A program made the translations under genes and the position numbers. DNA of 10,098 bases. It comes from CAZVJA01 sp964626885 (GTDB lineage: Bacteria; Planctomycetota; Planctomycetia; Planctomycetales; Planctomycetaceae). Positions 1 through 6,649 of this stretch are shown piece after piece. Location: the NCBI GenBank assembly GCA_964626885.1, contig CAZVJA010000198.1:1-10098 (forward strand). Reading direction: 5' to 3'. Under the pieces are notes generated by a model. That model saw nothing but the letters and a program-made list of their open reading frames with translations. It was not told where the DNA came from and made no database searches. The first letter of the stretch is position 1; each line of letters opens with the position of its first letter.

Positions 1-49
1 CAATCGATTGCCCGGCAGGAGCAGAGTGCCGAGAAACACGGCGCTGCAG

Positions 50-67
50 GTTATGCTTGAGCATAAC
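50..67. repeat. Perfect 7-bp inverted repeat downstream of the DUF4279 gene
   Basis: GTTATGC at 50-56 and GCATAAC at 61-67 form a perfect 7-bp stem around the 4-base loop TTGA. It lies 6 bases past the stop of the minus-strand gene at 74-535, so it could contribute to transcript termination or 3'-end stability. There is no T-run after it in the minus direction, so a classical rho-independent terminator is not supported. Confidence 0.4.
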
Positions 68-73
68 GGATAA

Positions 74-535
74 CTACAGTGTGTAATGATCAATATCGAT
101 TTTGATTCCAAGTGCAGCGGCTCGATTACGGATGGTGCGTGGCAACGACGGTGGTGCTGCCGTTGAGCCCGACGAGAAACAGAAGAAATCTGCCTGGACT
201 CCCTCTGCCAGCAATGTGTGAACCGCGTCGGCCTTCGGCTCAAGTTGATTGAGTAACCAGTCAAGGTGGATGGCCAACCTCGGGGATTGAACCCACTTCT
301 CCGATGACATCGACCACATTCCACCACGATAGGGCGAGTGTTCTTCGATCCGCCCGGACTTTACCCGATGCAGTCGAGGTTCACCGTCGCGATGCGTTTG
401 ATCCGGTGGTAATCGCAGGGCCAAGGTAACCGTCAGCGGGTCGAGCGTGTCCGCATAGAAACGGACGGATGCATACGCACGGCTGTAAACACGCTTCGGC
501 AAGTTAAGTATCTCCGTACTGTTGGCAATGCCCAC
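74..535 (-). CDS. DUF4279 domain-containing protein
   Basis: A small soluble protein of 153 residues with no signal peptide or membrane segment. From about residue 20 to the end it matches the pattern I know for DUF4279. This includes YASVRFYADTLDP near residues 21-33, a Trp-Ser-Met-Ser-Ser stretch at 74-78, the helix LDWLLNQLEPKAD at 91-103, then an ADFFCF strand and a C-terminal IDIDHY strand. The family function is unknown; members are often encoded beside immunity or stress genes, but nothing here shows such a role. The start is a GTG at 533-535, with no good ATG nearby. It lies 15 bases after the stop of the upstream gene (551-1102), with only a weak ribosome-binding site (GGTG), so translational coupling is plausible. 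It is the last gene of a probable three-gene minus-strand unit. Confidence 0.8.
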   Translation of the reverse strand: MGIANSTEILNLPKRVYSRAYASVRFYADTLDPLTVTLALRLPPDQTHRDGEPRLHRVKSGRIEEHSPYRGGMWSMSSEKWVQSPRLAIHLDWLLNQLEPKADAVHTLLAEGVQADFFCFSSGSTAAPPSLPRTIRNRAAALGIKIDIDHYTL

Positions 536-550
536 TCACTTCGAGACACC

Positions 551-1102
551 CTACTTGGTTCCATGGGAATCGAGCTTGGTGCGAATCGTCTGCCAAGAAT
601 CGGTGAAGCCGGAGTCAGCCCAATCGCGTAATATCTGCGATTGTGCGCGGACTTTCGCAAGACGTGCATTGTCGTCACTTTCGGTGTCAGATCGCATGAC
701 AAGAAAAAGCCCCTGGACCTCGTGCACATCGGGAACGTGTTGATAGGCACCAAGTTGTTGCTCCGGGGTGAGGGACAACACGCCTGCCGGCCGTTCACTG
801 TCACTAACCCCTCGCGTGATTCCAAAGAAATCGATATAAGCGACGGACGGTGAGCTTTGCCAATAGTGCTCATGTTTCGCTTTAATGTTTTTGTGGTACC
901 ATTTGGAACACACTGTCTCCGTGACTTCCGACCATTGGCGACCAAAGCTCGCCTGATAATTGTCGAGCGTGAGGCGACACAGCACACAAGAGTGGTGCCT
1001 CTTTCGCCGCATGTCCAATCCGGGCAAGAACAGAGTGAGGAAAAAGACGGCGGCCAAACCTACAATCAACCATTCCGCTCGCTTCAGTTTGATCCGCATC
1101 AT
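551..1102 (-). CDS. Membrane-anchored hypothetical protein with CxxC motif
   Basis: A 183-residue protein of unknown function. It has a short basic N-terminus and one hydrophobic segment at about residues 11-28, followed by a basic stretch. This suggests an N-terminal anchor or uncleaved signal, with the rest outside the cytoplasm or at the membrane face. Just after the membrane segment is HHSCVLC (residues 36-42, Cys39 and Cys42), then a further Cys65 and a KWYHKN...HEHYW stretch with His77 and His79. These Cys and His residues could bind a metal or form a disulfide; that is inference. I associate this layout (anchor, CxxC, aromatic HEHxW) with small planctomycete proteins but cannot name a family. 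The start ATG (1100-1102) is followed directly by a second ATG, so either may be used. It lies 49 bases downstream of the M48 peptidase gene and 15 bases upstream of the DUF4279 gene, on the same strand. Confidence 0.7.
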   Translation of the reverse strand: MMRIKLKRAEWLIVGLAAVFFLTLFLPGLDMRRKRHHSCVLCRLTLDNYQASFGRQWSEVTETVCSKWYHKNIKAKHEHYWQSSPSVAYIDFFGITRGVSDSERPAGVLSLTPEQQLGAYQHVPDVHEVQGLFLVMRSDTESDDNARLAKVRAQSQILRDWADSGFTDSWQTIRTKLDSHGTK

Positions 1103-1151
1103 CGATCCAGATTGTTTAGAGTTCTGCTGATCGAGAGTAGGGCCGCGCGCA

Positions 1152-2993
1152 TCACCCCGCTGACGTGGCCGCGGCGGTTAGTTTCTGTTTTTGGTACTCG
1201 CGCGCGGCGACGTAGCGGGTGTAGTAGTGATTGAGGGCGTCGATCACCTCCTGGTGCCGCGCGCCGAACACTTTCATCTTGACCGACTGATTCAGTTTCT
1301 TCTCGCGGGTGTAGCTGACGGTGAGCACTCCCTCGTGAAGGTTGATGTTCTTGATCTCATTGTAACGGATCGGGTCGGGCCATTTGGCATAAGTCAGCTT
1401 CTCGTAATCGAGCGTCAACGGTCCGTCCTTCCCCTCGAAGCTTACTCCGGGGAAGAATTTGAGGACCATCGTCCGCTCGTCATCGGTCTCGGGAATGAAC
1501 CGGTACGGCAGCGACCGCTCGTGCGATAGCCGGAAATGCTCCTCGAAGGCGCTCCATTGACCTCGCTCAATCTGCTCGGCGTTGTGAATGCGCTGGTACC
1601 AGGCGCCGTCGGGCGAATTGGCTAGGAGTGACTGCGCCTTGTCGTCATATAACGGAACGCCGATCGCCTCGAGCCGCAGCGACAGCGGGGGGTGTGAGTC
1701 AAAGGGGTGCGAACTTGGCAAGTCGGCGATTTCCGAGCCGGAGGCGAACAGCGTCGCGTATTGCGGAAATCCCTGCTCAATCCGCTCGGAGACATTGGCG
1801 GTTTCCAGCACCTGCTCCTGCTTGAACAGTTCGTTCTCCACCGAGTTACGGTATTTGCTGTAGGCGATGATGCGCAGCAGGGCGCCGGCCAGCGCCGCCG
1901 AAGAGGTTGTCTCGACGGCGATATGGTCAGCTCGAAACTCCCGGCGGCGCGAATGCCGCCTCAGCGAAATCTCGTACAGCGCCCGGAAGAAGAGCATGTA
2001 ATAGAAAATCGGTTTGGTGATCCCCCCGTCGTGCAGCGCCTGGAGATAGATGCCGTATCGATTGAGCAACGGCGAAATCTTGCGGGAGTAGAGCGTGTCG
2101 TTACCGCTGAAGTGTGCCATCTCGTGCGCCAGCACCGCATCTGCTTCGGCCCCTTGCAACTGCTTGAGAAGCGACAGACTGACGAACAGCGTCCGCCCGG
2201 TGTACGTTTTGTCCCGCACCGTCACGGGCTGTTCGGTCACGAAGAAATTGTCGTCGATGCCGACAATCACCTGGTCAGGAAGCTCCGTGCCGACTTTTGC
2301 ACAGATGCCGCTCAACTCGTCCCAGAGCGGCATGGCCTGGCCTTTTTCGATGACTTCCCCCTGAACCGTAAAATTCGGTTTTACCCGTTGGAAGATCGCC
2401 AGGATGACGAGGCCGGCAGCGACGATCGCCGCCAAGCCGGCCATCAAGATCAGCTTGGGATAGTAGCGCTCCGCCCACAACGCCGTGACCCAGAATGACA
2501 GTGCAACGAGCAGTGTCCCCTGTGCAATCGTCTGCAGAGCGCCGTAGATTCGCAACACATGCCAGCTGATGGAGAGGCTGAGGTATTGCACGAAGGCTGA
2601 ACTGAGCGAGAAGAGTACGCAGACCCCGGCCACCAGGAAGACCAGAATGCTGCTGGCGATCGAAAGGACCGACAGGATGATCATCCAGCGGAAGGTTTTG
2701 AAGTGGAATTGAACATCCGAGCCGACCATCTGGGCGAAGTTTTCATCCCGCACCAGCCGTGAGAAGGGGACGTTGGTAAAGAACTCGATCGCCTCGGCCC
2801 GTTTTTCATCGGTCAGCTCCTTGTCGGCTTGGATCTCCGTGAGGATCGCTTCGCGGACCCGGCGATTGTAGGTATCTTGCGCATGGAGGAAGAACAGCAG
2901 CGAAAGAACTGGGATCAGGTAGATCAGCAGTGCAGGGAGCAGAAAAGCTTTTGCAAAACCGACTTTCGTGAATCCCGTCTGCGAACTGCTCAT
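1152..2993 (-). CDS. M48 family membrane zinc metallopeptidase with C-terminal extension
   Basis: An integral-membrane zinc endopeptidase of the Ste24/HtpX (M48) family, 613 residues. The HEMAH zinc motif (His290, Glu291, His294) and the third-ligand motif EFRADH (Glu352, with conserved Asp356) are intact, so it should be catalytically active. A conserved SHPF/SHPP segment lies near residues 428-436. Hydrophobic segments at about 16-37, 103-130, 154-174 and 180-201 place the catalytic domain after several transmembrane helices, and another hydrophobic stretch is at about 327-340. After the peptidase domain there is a tail of roughly 150 residues, whose last 80 look beta-rich and may be PH-like. 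HtpX relatives degrade damaged membrane proteins; the substrate here is unknown. The ATG at 2991-2993 is well placed behind GAGGGAG with an 8-base spacer. It is the first gene of the probable unit with the CxxC protein and the DUF4279 protein. Confidence 0.9.
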   Translation of the reverse strand: MSSSQTGFTKVGFAKAFLLPALLIYLIPVLSLLFFLHAQDTYNRRVREAILTEIQADKELTDEKRAEAIEFFTNVPFSRLVRDENFAQMVGSDVQFHFKTFRWMIILSVLSIASSILVFLVAGVCVLFSLSSAFVQYLSLSISWHVLRIYGALQTIAQGTLLVALSFWVTALWAERYYPKLILMAGLAAIVAAGLVILAIFQRVKPNFTVQGEVIEKGQAMPLWDELSGICAKVGTELPDQVIVGIDDNFFVTEQPVTVRDKTYTGRTLFVSLSLLKQLQGAEADAVLAHEMAHFSGNDTLYSRKISPLLNRYGIYLQALHDGGITKPIFYYMLFFRALYEISLRRHSRRREFRADHIAVETTSSAALAGALLRIIAYSKYRNSVENELFKQEQVLETANVSERIEQGFPQYATLFASGSEIADLPSSHPFDSHPPLSLRLEAIGVPLYDDKAQSLLANSPDGAWYQRIHNAEQIERGQWSAFEEHFRLSHERSLPYRFIPETDDERTMVLKFFPGVSFEGKDGPLTLDYEKLTYAKWPDPIRYNEIKNINLHEGVLTVSYTREKKLNQSVKMKVFGARHQEVIDALNHYYTRYVAAREYQKQKLTAAATSAG

Positions 2994-3316
2994 CGTGTTT
3001 ACTCCCTCGTGTGATGATTTGATGTGTCGGTATTCGAATCAGGGCGGCACCACGCGGAGCGGAAGCTCTCTCCTGAAGGAGCATGCCGCGACTCTTTCGT
3101 GATGATTTCCAGGGCAGATGGAATTCTGTACATTTCCCGTGGGGGAAGCAAGAATTTTTTAGGGGAAGTCGAGAATGACAAAGTGTAACGTGATTGCTCG
3201 CGATTCGAGTTGCAAAGCGACTTCGACTCGCGAGATCGATTCTGTTCGACGTAGAGTGCACTGACATCGCTGGGACCGAGCGTTGTGCATTCACGTCGCG
3301 AGCACGACGGTAATTC
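2994..3316. other. Intergenic region upstream of the M48 peptidase gene
   Basis: No gene is supported here. The region lies between the minus-strand thioesterase stop and the minus-strand M48 start, and it must hold the 3' end of one transcript and probably the promoter of the other. It contains a strong imperfect dyad (3197-3234). Nearer the M48 gene, read on the minus strand, TTGCTT followed after 17 bases by CAGAAT (about 3124-3152) is a weak sigma70-like match that I would not call a promoter by itself. An A/T-rich patch and two TTCCCC copies lie in the same stretch. A minus-strand reading frame running from the M48 gene across this region is a shadow. Confidence 0.5.
3197..3234. repeat. 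Strong imperfect dyad between thioesterase and M48 genes
   Basis: CTCGCGA at 3197-3203 pairs with TCGCGAG at 3228-3234. After one T/C mismatch the stem continues for four more pairs (TCGA with TCGA) and a G/T wobble, enclosing a loop of about 12 bases. It lies about 80 bases past the thioesterase stop and about 200 bases before the M48 start. It could be a hairpin at the end of the thioesterase transcript or a dyad operator. There is no T-run beside it on either strand, so the terminator reading is uncertain. Confidence 0.5.
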
Positions 3317-3742
3317 TCACGACTCGGCATCGTCGGGCACGAGTTCAAACGCGCCCGAGAGTTCCGGCGGGATGCGGCGGGGGACGTGGTGTTCCAGCCC
3401 GATGAAGGCCCAGTTCGTTTCCGCAATCACCAACGTTGCCTTGTCGCTGCGGCGGAGGATGCGATATTTCCGCGTCGACGTGACTTTTTTGAAGTCCGCC
3501 ACCCAGGTCCGCACAACGATCTCGTCCCCTTCAAAGGCGGCTTGCAGGTATTCAACCCGGTGGGTGCGCACCACCCAGCCGGCGCCGACCTCGCGGTAAC
3601 GTTCGGGGGGCCAACCTTGCAGCGACGAGTGAGTGACCGCGGCCCAGTTCATCCACTTTACGTACTCAACATTGTTAACGTGCCCCTGATCGTCAATTTC
3701 GGATGCGAGCACGATATGCGGGTGTTCGTAAATGGCAGGCAT
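3317..3742 (-). CDS. Acyl-CoA thioesterase, hotdog fold (4HBT/YbgC-like)
   Basis: A 141-residue single-domain protein of the hotdog-fold acyl-CoA thioesterase superfamily. It is predicted to hydrolyse a cytoplasmic acyl-CoA thioester to free acid and CoA, with the exact acyl group unknown. The N-terminal motif EIDDQGHVNNVEYVKWM (about residues 15-31) is the hallmark D-x-x-GHVNN-x-x-Y-x-x-W pattern, with Asp17 or Asp18 the likely catalytic acid. The following helix, the V-x-x-x-x-VEY-x-x-A-x-x-GDE strand (residues 58-74) and the V-x-x-W-V strand also fit. Length is normal for the family. The ATG at 3740-3742 gives the usual short lead before the motif, although no clear Shine-Dalgarno sequence precedes it. 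It appears to be transcribed alone. Confidence 0.87.
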   Translation of the reverse strand: MPAIYEHPHIVLASEIDDQGHVNNVEYVKWMNWAAVTHSSLQGWPPERYREVGAGWVVRTHRVEYLQAAFEGDEIVVRTWVADFKKVTSTRKYRILRRSDKATLVIAETNWAFIGLEHHVPRRIPPELSGAFELVPDDAES

Positions 3743-4140
3743 GGGGAGTATTGGCTTCAGACTTCAGCTGGTCGGGTTCTCAGGCTTCAACGACTTGGAC
3801 GAACTGGCCGGGATCACGCTGAAGCACAGCCGCGAAGGCCACAGGAAAGTCGATCTCGCGGCCTGCCGGGAATTCCGCTCCGTTCGCTACGCTTACTTTG
3901 AGAAACTCCCGAAGAAAAGGCAATTACACTATTGAGGGAAAGCTGCAAGGAACATCCGACCTACGCCGTTTATCTTCCATCCTGCATTTTCTCATCTGTG
4001 GCACGGAGCCGTATTACACCACAGGCTCGCGTCGGGTGTCAAAGGGCACCATCCTTTCCGTGACTCACCTTGACCTGTTCCCCAACGCCGGGATACAACT
4101 CCGCCCGATGCTGAATTTCTAACAGGTCCGGAGACCAAAA
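3743..4140. other. Gene-poor 398-base gap, no supported gene
   Basis: This lies between the divergent starts of the thioesterase (minus) and the secretin-domain protein (plus), so it should carry promoters for both. Short open frames exist on the plus strand (3732-3935 and 3898-4122). Their translations resemble no family I know, lack good ribosome-binding sites, and one overlaps the thioesterase start. I see no tRNA, repeat or clear sigma70 promoter. Its only convincing signal is the GGAG ribosome-binding site at the right end (4130-4133) for the following gene. It could be a decayed gene, but I cannot identify one. Confidence 0.5.
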
Positions 4141-4962
4141 ATGGGGACGCGATCGCTGGTCTGCTTTGCATACGTTCTGTGTTTCGCGACGATCTGCTTC
4201 GGGGATGGCCCCCTGCCGATGGGGGCACCAATCGCTTCGTCAAAGGAAGCCGGAAGTCGGCAGGAAAGAACCCGCTTGGCTCTGGAACAGATTCGTTCCA
4301 CGGCGGACGAATTGGAGAAGCTTGGTTTCCAGGAAGAAGCCAAGTCGCTGCGTGACACGCTTCTGAAGATCCTTTGGCACGAAACCACAAACCTCAACGC
4401 ACCGGCACCGGAAGTGAAACACGGGAAGCAGGCGGCCTCACCGTCGCTCAAGGGGGAAGAACTCCGGCAGGTCAACTGCCGCATCCACATTGTTGAACTC
4501 TCCGGCAAAGGGGTGGCCAAGTGGAAATCGCTGTCGAAGAATGCACAGAACAACTCCGGTCCCATGACCAGCATTCATCAGGATGGGGATGGGTTGCTGA
4601 AGACGCTCCAGGATGCTGGTGACGCGAAGGTTCTCTCAGCGTCTGTGATCAGAACCCCGCTCAAGCAGCCTGCCAAGTTGATGGTTGGCAGCGAGTTTTC
4701 GATTTTGGTTCCCCAAGATCAGGGAAAAACCACCGTCGAAAAGCGACAGACCGGTGTCCGCTGTGAAGCCGTTGCGAATCTTGCGGAAAATGGGAAGTTG
4801 CAAATCGATTTTTCCGCTGAAATTTCCGAGCGGGACGACAAACGCTGTGTTGTGACTCTCGGATATCAGGTGCCCGGCCTCACGACGCGCCGTGTGAGAA
4901 CAGATTGTGTGTTAAACAGCGGCGAAACACTGGCGGTCAGCGTCCCATCCATTCCAGCATGA
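4141..4962 (+). CDS. Exported protein with shortened secretin-type (GspD/PilQ) domain
   Basis: A 273-residue protein with a signal peptide (hydrophobic core at about residues 5-20, ending near CFG-DG). A helical, charged stretch follows at about 38-80, then a Lys/Pro-rich linker to about 105. Residues 108-268 follow the C-terminal secretin domain of type II/III secretion and type IV pilus channels. The pieces are a strand VNCRIHIVEL, LLKTLQDAGDAKVLSASVIRT (151-171), PAKLMVGSEFSILVP (177-191), then GVRCEAVANLAENGKLQIDF (205-224), and VPGLTTRRVRTDCVLNSGETLAVS (244-267). It lacks the N0-N3 ring domains and stops before the usual VPxLGxIPxLGxLF end, so a functional pore is doubtful. The ATG is preceded by GGAG with a 7-base spacer. 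No secretion-system genes adjoin it. The domain assignment is fairly secure; the function is unknown. Confidence 0.75.
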   Translation: MGTRSLVCFAYVLCFATICFGDGPLPMGAPIASSKEAGSRQERTRLALEQIRSTADELEKLGFQEEAKSLRDTLLKILWHETTNLNAPAPEVKHGKQAASPSLKGEELRQVNCRIHIVELSGKGVAKWKSLSKNAQNNSGPMTSIHQDGDGLLKTLQDAGDAKVLSASVIRTPLKQPAKLMVGSEFSILVPQDQGKTTVEKRQTGVRCEAVANLAENGKLQIDFSAEISERDDKRCVVTLGYQVPGLTTRRVRTDCVLNSGETLAVSVPSIPA

Positions 4963-5095
4963 CAGGATGATTCGGGCAACGGGGAGACGGCGGCGGAAGA
5001 GAACATCACGCTCTTTCTCGCTACACCCACGCTGGTGCCCGAGACTTCGAAATAACGACCGATCGGATGCCGTTTCACGCAATCGGCAGCAGGTG

Positions 5096-5632
5096 TTATT
5101 TCTTCTTCGGCCGAAACGCGACCAGCTTCGTTTCGTCGGTTGTGAGGTACGGGCCTTCCAGCAGATCGACACAGTACGGAATCGCGGGGAAGACGGCGTC
5201 GAGACATTCCGCGATGGCCCGCGGCTGACCCGGTAGATTGACGATCAACGCCTGGCCGCAAATTCCTGCCGTCTGTCGCGAGAGAATCGCCGTCGGGACT
5301 TTCTCGAGCGAGACCTTGCGCATCAGCTCGCCGAAGCCGGGCATCAACTTCTGACAGACCCTCTCCGTCGCTTCCGGGGTAATATCGCGCAGCGCCGGTC
5401 CGGTGCCGCCGGTGGTGATGACGAGGCAGCAGCCTTCCGTTTCACATAACTGCCGCAACGTCTCCTCGACGACCGGTCTTTCATCGGGAATGACGCGCGG
5501 AACCGCTTCCCAGGAAGATGTGAGAATATTCGTGAGGTATTCGTGAATGGCGGGCCCCCCGCGATCCTCATATTCGCCCCGGCTGGCGCGGTCGCTGACA
5601 GTTACAATTCCAATGCGTGCGGTCTGAGTCAT
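5096..5632 (-). CDS. mogA: Molybdopterin adenylyltransferase (MogA/MoaB family)
   Basis: A 178-residue cytoplasmic enzyme of molybdenum cofactor synthesis. It is predicted to adenylylate molybdopterin with ATP, giving MPT-AMP for molybdate insertion. Family motifs are intact: GIVTVSDRASRGEYEDRGG at the N-terminus, IPDE with Asp50, ITTGGTGPALRDITPEAT (72-89) with Asp83, MPGFGELMR (97-105), PTAILSRQ (113-120) and NLPGQPRAI (132-140). Asp50 and Asp83 align with the two aspartates essential in E. coli MogA. Length and order favour MogA over the shorter MoaB proteins, though the two are hard to separate by eye. The ATG is at 5630-5632; the ribosome-binding site is weak, and a tandem 7-base repeat (CGTTACT twice, 5637-5650) lies just upstream of it. 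No other molybdenum cofactor gene is in the window. It converges on the secretin-domain gene and diverges from the peroxidase gene. Confidence 0.93.
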   Translation of the reverse strand: MTQTARIGIVTVSDRASRGEYEDRGGPAIHEYLTNILTSSWEAVPRVIPDERPVVEETLRQLCETEGCCLVITTGGTGPALRDITPEATERVCQKLMPGFGELMRKVSLEKVPTAILSRQTAGICGQALIVNLPGQPRAIAECLDAVFPAIPYCVDLLEGPYLTTDETKLVAFRPKKK

Positions 5633-5811
5633 CGTACGTTACTCGTTACTGGAACTTGCTTTCCGCTGAGGCTGAATCACCGCTGTCGATTCCGGCGATT
5701 GCTCCGTGGCGGCGACATCTTTCGGCTCTCCCGATTCTAGCCAACCTCCGCAACGGGGGGTATTGCTTCACCCGACCTTGGGAATCTGCCCGCCGAACTC
5801 ATCACGTTCGT

Positions 5812-5839
5812 TTGCTCTGCTGTTGGGGATGTGTACACT
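5812..5839 (+). promoter_or_regulatory. Possible sigma70-type promoter of the glutathione peroxidase gene
   Basis: TTGCTC (5812-5817) and TACACT (5834-5839) are separated by 16 bases. Their match to TTGACA/TATAAT is modest. The site lies in the MogA-peroxidase divergent gap, about 65 bases before the peroxidase start, which suits a promoter. Low-confidence call by eye. Confidence 0.25.
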
Positions 5840-5905
5840 CAATAGCGGCGTCTTTTCCGCGCGGTTGCTCGATCAATCAAGAGTTGCGCAAAGGAGAAAT
5901 TGAGA

Positions 5906-6568
5906 ATGAAGACCTGGATGCAGGCTGTGGTTGCAGTGGTAGGTGTGGGGATAGCATTAGCGAGTTTTGTTCACGCGGCAGACAAGCCGAAGCTCGATCC
6001 CAAGAAGGCATCCAAAGAAAAGGAAAAGGCTCTCGGCAAGGAGGGCGCGAAAGGAGAGGGAACCGCCGTGCTCGAACACAAGATGAAGTCGCTCGCCGGG
6101 AAGACGGTTGACCTGTCGCAGTACAACGGGAAGGTGGTGTTGATTGTCAACGTCGCCAGCCATTGTGGATACACCCCACAATACGAAGAACTGCAAGCGC
6201 TGAACAAGAAATACAAGGACAAGGGGCTCGCGGTGCTCGGCTTCCCTTGCAACCAGTTCAAAAAGCAGGAGCCGGGCACGTCCGAAGAGATCGCCACGTT
6301 CTGCAAACAGAACTACGGCGTGACGTTCGACATGTTCGAGAAGATCCTCGTCAACGACGACAAGGACAGCGGCGAGAAGGCCGCCCCGCTGTATCAGCAG
6401 CTCACGTCGGAAAAGTTCACCAAGAAAGACGCCGGACCTGTGAAATGGAACTTCGAGAAGTTCCTCATCGGCCGTGACGGCCACGTGGTCGCCCGCTTCC
6501 GCTCAAAGGTGAAGCCGGAATCGGAAGAGATGGTCAAGGCGATCGAAACCGAGCTGGCGAAGAAGTAA
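5906..6568 (+). CDS. Exported glutathione peroxidase family protein (thioredoxin-type)
   Basis: A 220-residue thiol peroxidase that reduces hydroperoxides. It has a signal peptide (hydrophobic core 7-21, likely cut after FVHA, residue 24), so it should act outside the cytoplasm. A Lys/Glu-rich linker at 25-55 precedes the domain. The peroxidatic Cys87 is in NVASHCGYTPQY, with Gln117 in FPCNQF and Trp181-Asn182 in KWNFEKF completing the catalytic tetrad. Cys133 (FCKQNYGVTF) matches the resolving cysteine of 2-Cys, thioredoxin-dependent members, so glutathione is probably not the physiological donor. No selenocysteine is needed. I chose the ATG at 5906 rather than the TTG at 5900, because AAGGAG (5891-5896) is 9 bases from the ATG but only 3 from the TTG. 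It is a single-gene unit ending at the hairpin at 6601-6629. Confidence 0.92.
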   Translation: MKTWMQAVVAVVGVGIALASFVHAADKPKLDPKKASKEKEKALGKEGAKGEGTAVLEHKMKSLAGKTVDLSQYNGKVVLIVNVASHCGYTPQYEELQALNKKYKDKGLAVLGFPCNQFKKQEPGTSEEIATFCKQNYGVTFDMFEKILVNDDKDSGEKAAPLYQQLTSEKFTKKDAGPVKWNFEKFLIGRDGHVVARFRSKVKPESEEMVKAIETELAKK

Positions 6569-6600
6569 TCGGCGGGAGTTGATCGCAGAAGATGATGAGG

Positions 6601-6629
6601 TGGCGTGGTTTTCGGACCACGCCATTTTT
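6601..6629 (+). terminator. Rho-independent terminator of the glutathione peroxidase gene
   Basis: TGGCGTGGT (6601-6609) and ACCACGCCA (6616-6624) form a perfect 9-bp GC-rich stem around a 6-base loop. A run of five T follows (6625-6629). It starts 33 bases after the peroxidase stop. There is no matching T-run in the minus direction, so it mainly serves the plus strand, although the convergent PFK transcript also runs into this hairpin. Confidence 0.9.
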
Positions 6630-6649
6630 CTTGCGCGATCGTTCAGGCG

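Noticed and set aside
433..987. 184-codon minus-strand frame overlapping the CxxC protein and DUF4279 genes
   Set aside because: It overlaps both neighbouring genes in another frame, has no recognisable domain and is unusually rich in Arg and Ser, as expected of a shadow frame.
1707..2498. 263-codon plus-strand frame opposite the M48 gene
   Set aside because: It is antisense to the catalytic and membrane core of a well-supported protease and is Arg/Gln-rich with no motif.
2806..3426. 206-codon minus-strand frame across the M48 upstream gap
   Set aside because: It overlaps the M48 5' end and the thioesterase 3' end in other frames and has a low-complexity Arg/Ser composition.
5067..5089. Possible terminator between the convergent secretin-domain and MogA genes (TGCCG/CGGCA)
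   Set aside because: The stem is only 5 bp with a 10-base loop and no proper T-run, too weak to call.
5637..5650. Tandem CGTTACT repeat upstream of MogA
   Set aside because: Two 7-base copies are easily produced by chance and do not match a known operator; mentioned only in the gene entry.
5617..6111. Plus-strand frame across the MogA-peroxidase gap
   Set aside because: It overlaps the peroxidase start in another frame, with no domain and no ribosome-binding site.
5957..6484. Antisense frame opposite the peroxidase
   Set aside because: It is the complement of a conserved domain; its Leu/Glu/Val-rich composition mirrors the sense codons.
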